9,107 nt of DNA, taken from NCBI GenBank assembly GCA_001626655.1, contig LUOC01000100.1, positions 1-9,107 on the forward strand, in the 5' to 3' direction. The notes under the pieces were generated by a model that searched no databases, was not told the origin of the DNA, and saw only the letters and a list, made by a program, of their open reading frames with translations. The translations under genes were made by a program, and so were the position numbers. Shown in pieces: positions 7,255 through 9,107 of the stretch. The DNA comes from Fidelibacterota bacterium REDSEA-S14_B6 (GTDB lineage: Bacteria > Fidelibacterota > Marinisomatia > Marinisomatales > S15-B10). Each line of letters starts with the position of its first letter. Positions within the stretch are counted from its first letter, which is position 1.

Positions 7255-7423
7255 CTATACCTCATCATTAGTTTTGACGCAGTTAAGTAATTTATTGAGA
7301 AATCACCGCTCCATAAAGAATTCCATGTCTCGATCCGTCATCTTGGTTTTCCATCCTCGTTTCTTTAATTTCTCTCTCGCATGACGGAAACATCTCCAGA
7401 GATGAGCAAGGAACCGGAACCCC
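7255..7423. promoter_or_regulatory. Divergent intergenic region, aceE / CPBP-mgtE
   Basis: This 169-bp, AT-richer region separates the two divergent transcription units and should carry both promoters. It holds the aceE Shine-Dalgarno (GAGG, minus strand 7263-7260) and that of the protease gene (AAGGAA, 7408-7413, ten bases before ATG). A dyad CATCTC-CA-GAGATG lies at 7391-7404, just upstream of the latter, and a tandem GGAACC GGAACC follows at 7410-7421. A TTGACG at 7274-7279 has no good -10 at normal spacing, so I make no exact promoter call. The region contains no RNA gene or riboswitch that I can recognise. Confidence 0.45.
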
Positions 7424-8221
7424 ATGAGCGTAATTTTCACATCGAGAGGCGCGTTTATTCTCGTAACGCTATCGCTGCTGTTCTCCGGACTTTTGACGTC
7501 AGCGCTGATTCTGCTGATCGGCTCCACTGATCAGACTGTCCTACTCCCCGCTTCGCTGATCCTCGGTGAGCTCCTGCTCATCGTACCTCTTATTTGGATT
7601 CTGACAAGAAACTCTGAAAACCTCGGTCAGACTTTGCGGTTTAACAAAGTTCCCAAACAGACACTGCTTTTTTCCGTCGTGATCTCGTTCGGTGTGGTGG
7701 TGCTGGCCGATGAACTTGAACGTCTCATCGCCCGGTTCATACCGCCACCCCAGTGGCTGGATCAGTTGGGAAAGTTTCTGGCCGTGGATGATCCACTGGC
7801 GCTGACGCTGGTCTTCCTTGGGGCCGTGCCACTGGCGGCTTTCTGTGAAGAGATCCTGTTCCGCGGATTCTTGCAGCAGGTCCTCGAAAAACAGTGGCAG
7901 GATGTAACTCGGGCTGTGCTGGTGGGAAGTCTCTTTTTCGCCGTTGTCCATCTTGTCCCCTACTGGGCAATCCAGATATATCTTCTCGGTGTGGTGATGG
8001 GTTACATGGCGTGGGTCTCCAACTCTATATTCCCAAGCATGATTCTCCACGGGATCAACAACGGTGTCGCTTTCAGTTTCGCCAACTGGGGCGAAGCGTT
8101 TGAGGGGTGGTACAGCTGGAACGGGCACGTCTCTCCGGTGATCCTTCTCATTGGTGCTGTCATGGTCGTTTTCGGATTCCGGCGGTTCAGCCCGCCAGCG
8201 ACAGCGGAGGTGACATCATGA
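7424..8221 (+). CDS. CPBP-family intramembrane glutamic protease (CAAX protease/Abi-like)
   Basis: Multi-pass membrane protein of the CPBP (Rce1/Abi) family, 265 aa. The family motifs are all present: EEILFRG (142-148; Glu142, Glu143, Arg147), FAVVHL (172-177; His176) and HGINNG (209-214; His209, Asn213). These form the proposed catalytic site within the membrane. Hydrophobic segments are visible at about 11-32, 40-60, 80-95, 124-141, 165-178, 182-198 and 238-251, matching the usual six to eight spans. In bacteria the family includes prenyl-protein-type peptidases, bacteriocin self-immunity proteins and many members of unknown substrate; nothing here shows a prenylation system or bacteriocin, so the role is open. 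The ATG has AAGGAA ten bases upstream. Its stop overlaps the mgtE start by ATGA, suggesting coupled expression with the Mg2+ transporter. The family is sure; the substrate is unknown. Confidence 0.92.
   Translation: MSVIFTSRGAFILVTLSLLFSGLLTSALILLIGSTDQTVLLPASLILGELLLIVPLIWILTRNSENLGQTLRFNKVPKQTLLFSVVISFGVVVLADELERLIARFIPPPQWLDQLGKFLAVDDPLALTLVFLGAVPLAAFCEEILFRGFLQQVLEKQWQDVTRAVLVGSLFFAVVHLVPYWAIQIYLLGVVMGYMAWVSNSIFPSMILHGINNGVAFSFANWGEAFEGWYSWNGHVSPVILLIGAVMVVFGFRRFSPPATAEVTS
8206..8213 (+). promoter_or_regulatory. Strong Shine-Dalgarno for mgtE inside the protease gene
   Basis: GGAGGTGA lies within the last codons of the protease gene, with four bases between its end and the ATG at 8218. 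It fixes the mgtE start in preference to the in-frame ATG codons at residues 6 and 10, which lack such a site. Confidence 0.8.
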
Positions 8222-9107
8222 CCGCGCGGCCTATGGGACAATCGATGCTCGGCAGCGAAGTGGCTGTGCTGCTGGACACCTTCCGCCGGCTCCTCCGGCG
8301 CAAGGCGACCGCGAACCTCCGCCGCCTTATCGGCAAAACTCACGCGGCGGATATGGCGATGCTGTTCCGCTATTTCAACGATCCGGAAAAGAGTGCCATT
8401 TTCACGCTGATCCGTGAAGATCGTGAAACGACGGGCGAGCTTCTCAGCGAACTGGACGAAACATTGATCTCCGAACTGTTGACTCCGCTGGCGCCTCCTG
8501 AAGTGGCGACGATGCTGGAAGACATGGGTTCGGACGATGTGGCCGACATCCTGAACCTCCTCGAGGACGAACAGGCGAAGGCGATCCTTGAGACGCTTCA
8601 GCAGAAGGAGTCCGAGGAGCTGGAAGAGCTGATGGCTTACGCCGAGGACAGCGCCGGCGGGCTCATGTCGGTGGACGTCTTTTCTCTCCCCGAATCGACC
8701 AAGGCGATGGACGCCATTACGGCGATCCAGAGTTCAGAGAAGGCGGAGATGGTTTTCTACCTCTATGTTACAGATGAGGAATCCCACCTTACCGGCGTTG
8801 TCTCACTGCGGGACCTCGTGACGGCCCCCGCCGGCGCCGAGCTGAAAGCGATCATGGAAAAAGATGTGGTCTCCGTCACGGCGGAAATGGATCAGGAAGA
8901 GGTCGCCCGCATGGTTTCGAGATACAACCTGCTGGCTATCCCCGTGGTGGAAAGCGATACGACACTTCTCGGGATTATCACGGTGGACGACGTTGTGGAC
9001 GTTATCCGCGAGGAGGCGACGGAAGATTTCCTGCAGATGGCCGGAATCGGCAAGGACAATTACAGCTGGTGGATGCGCAACGTGCAGCTTTCGCCGTGGG
9101 GCTGGGA
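8218..9107 (+). CDS. mgtE: Magnesium transporter MgtE, cytosolic N and CBS domains (membrane part off window)
   Basis: First 296 residues of an MgtE (SLC41-like) Mg2+ channel of the inner membrane. Order seen: a helical N domain (about 12-140) with the repeating ELL/EDMGSDDVADILNLLED pattern; the conserved link YAEDSAGGLMS (141-151); CBS domain 1 (about 150-208, ending LTGVVSLRDLVTAP); CBS domain 2 (about 212-268, ending LLGIITVDDVVDVIREEA); then ATEDFLQMAGI, which begins the plug-helix region, and WWMRNV leading toward the first membrane span. In characterised MgtE the N and CBS domains bind Mg2+ and close the pore when the ion is plentiful; the acidic cluster here (Asp257, Asp258, Asp261, Glu265, Glu266, Glu269, Asp270) is the sort of site involved. 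The frame is open to the window end. Start ATG overlaps the protease stop (ATGA). Confidence 0.95.
   Translation, partial: MTARPMGQSMLGSEVAVLLDTFRRLLRRKATANLRRLIGKTHAADMAMLFRYFNDPEKSAIFTLIREDRETTGELLSELDETLISELLTPLAPPEVATMLEDMGSDDVADILNLLEDEQAKAILETLQQKESEELEELMAYAEDSAGGLMSVDVFSLPESTKAMDAITAIQSSEKAEMVFYLYVTDEESHLTGVVSLRDLVTAPAGAELKAIMEKDVVSVTAEMDQEEVARMVSRYNLLAIPVVESDTTLLGIITVDDVVDVIREEATEDFLQMAGIGKDNYSWWMRNVQLSPWGW

Noticed and set aside
7274..7302. TTGACG as the -35 of a promoter for the CPBP-mgtE unit
   Set aside because: At 16-18 bp spacing the -10 position reads around GAGAAA, a poor match, so I did not call a promoter.
7303..7425. Possible 40-codon minus-strand ORF upstream of aceE with a basic, Arg/Lys-rich product
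   Set aside because: It fills much of the divergent gap and could be a leader peptide, but no Shine-Dalgarno precedes its ATG, no family is recognisable, and AT-rich gaps often leave frames of this size open.
7541..8128. 195-codon minus-strand open frame
   Set aside because: Antisense to the CPBP protease, whose catalytic motifs are intact; the antisense protein is low in complexity and matches no family I know.
7424..8221. CPBP protein as part of a phage-defence or bacteriocin immunity island
   Set aside because: Abi-like naming of the family invites this, but no bacteriocin, toxin, recombinase or defence gene is nearby; the neighbours are housekeeping genes.

Overview
The window holds eight protein-coding genes, two of them cut by the window edges, packed with short gaps. 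They are mostly bacterial housekeeping genes. I found no RNA gene, insertion sequence, CRISPR array, phage module or clearly new system. The organism is a bacterium with a type 3 (archaeal/eukaryote-like) prolyl-tRNA synthetase whose C-terminal zinc site has lost two of its usual cysteines. That form is familiar from Bacteroidota and relatives. Together with a homodimeric AceE-type pyruvate dehydrogenase E1 and moderate GC, this suggests the FCB group or an uncultured relative; this placement is a weak inference.

Region 1 (1-3887, minus strand) reads, in transcription order, threonine aldolase (ltaE-like), prolyl-tRNA synthetase (proS), DNA repair protein RecO, and the start of an alpha/beta hydrolase. 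The hydrolase overlaps recO by a 4-bp GTGA. A perfect TATAAT lies just upstream of proS and may give it its own promoter. The 104-bp gap before recO holds small inverted and tandem repeats and a weak promoter candidate.

Region 2 (3888-7254) begins with a divergent 87-bp gap. A plus-strand SpoU/TrmH-family RNA methyltransferase gene follows and stops at 198 codons, just before the part of the SPOUT fold that should hold the conserved SAM-binding knot. Its stop overlaps, tail to tail, the end of a complete aceE (896 aa) on the minus strand. A short perfect hairpin sits at this junction. The missing methyltransferase C-terminus is the oddest feature of the window and could be a real gene truncation, a rearrangement, or an assembly join.

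Region 3 (7255-9107) opens with a divergent 169-bp gap. A plus-strand pair follows: a CPBP-family intramembrane protease and the cytosolic N and CBS domains of an MgtE magnesium transporter that runs off the window. The two overlap by ATGA and a strong Shine-Dalgarno sits inside the end of the protease gene, so they are almost certainly one transcriptional unit with coupled translation.

Functionally the genes cover translation (proS, RNA methylation), amino-acid and central carbon metabolism (threonine aldolase, pyruvate to acetyl-CoA), DNA repair (recO), and the membrane (CPBP protease, Mg2+ transport). No pathway ties all of them together.
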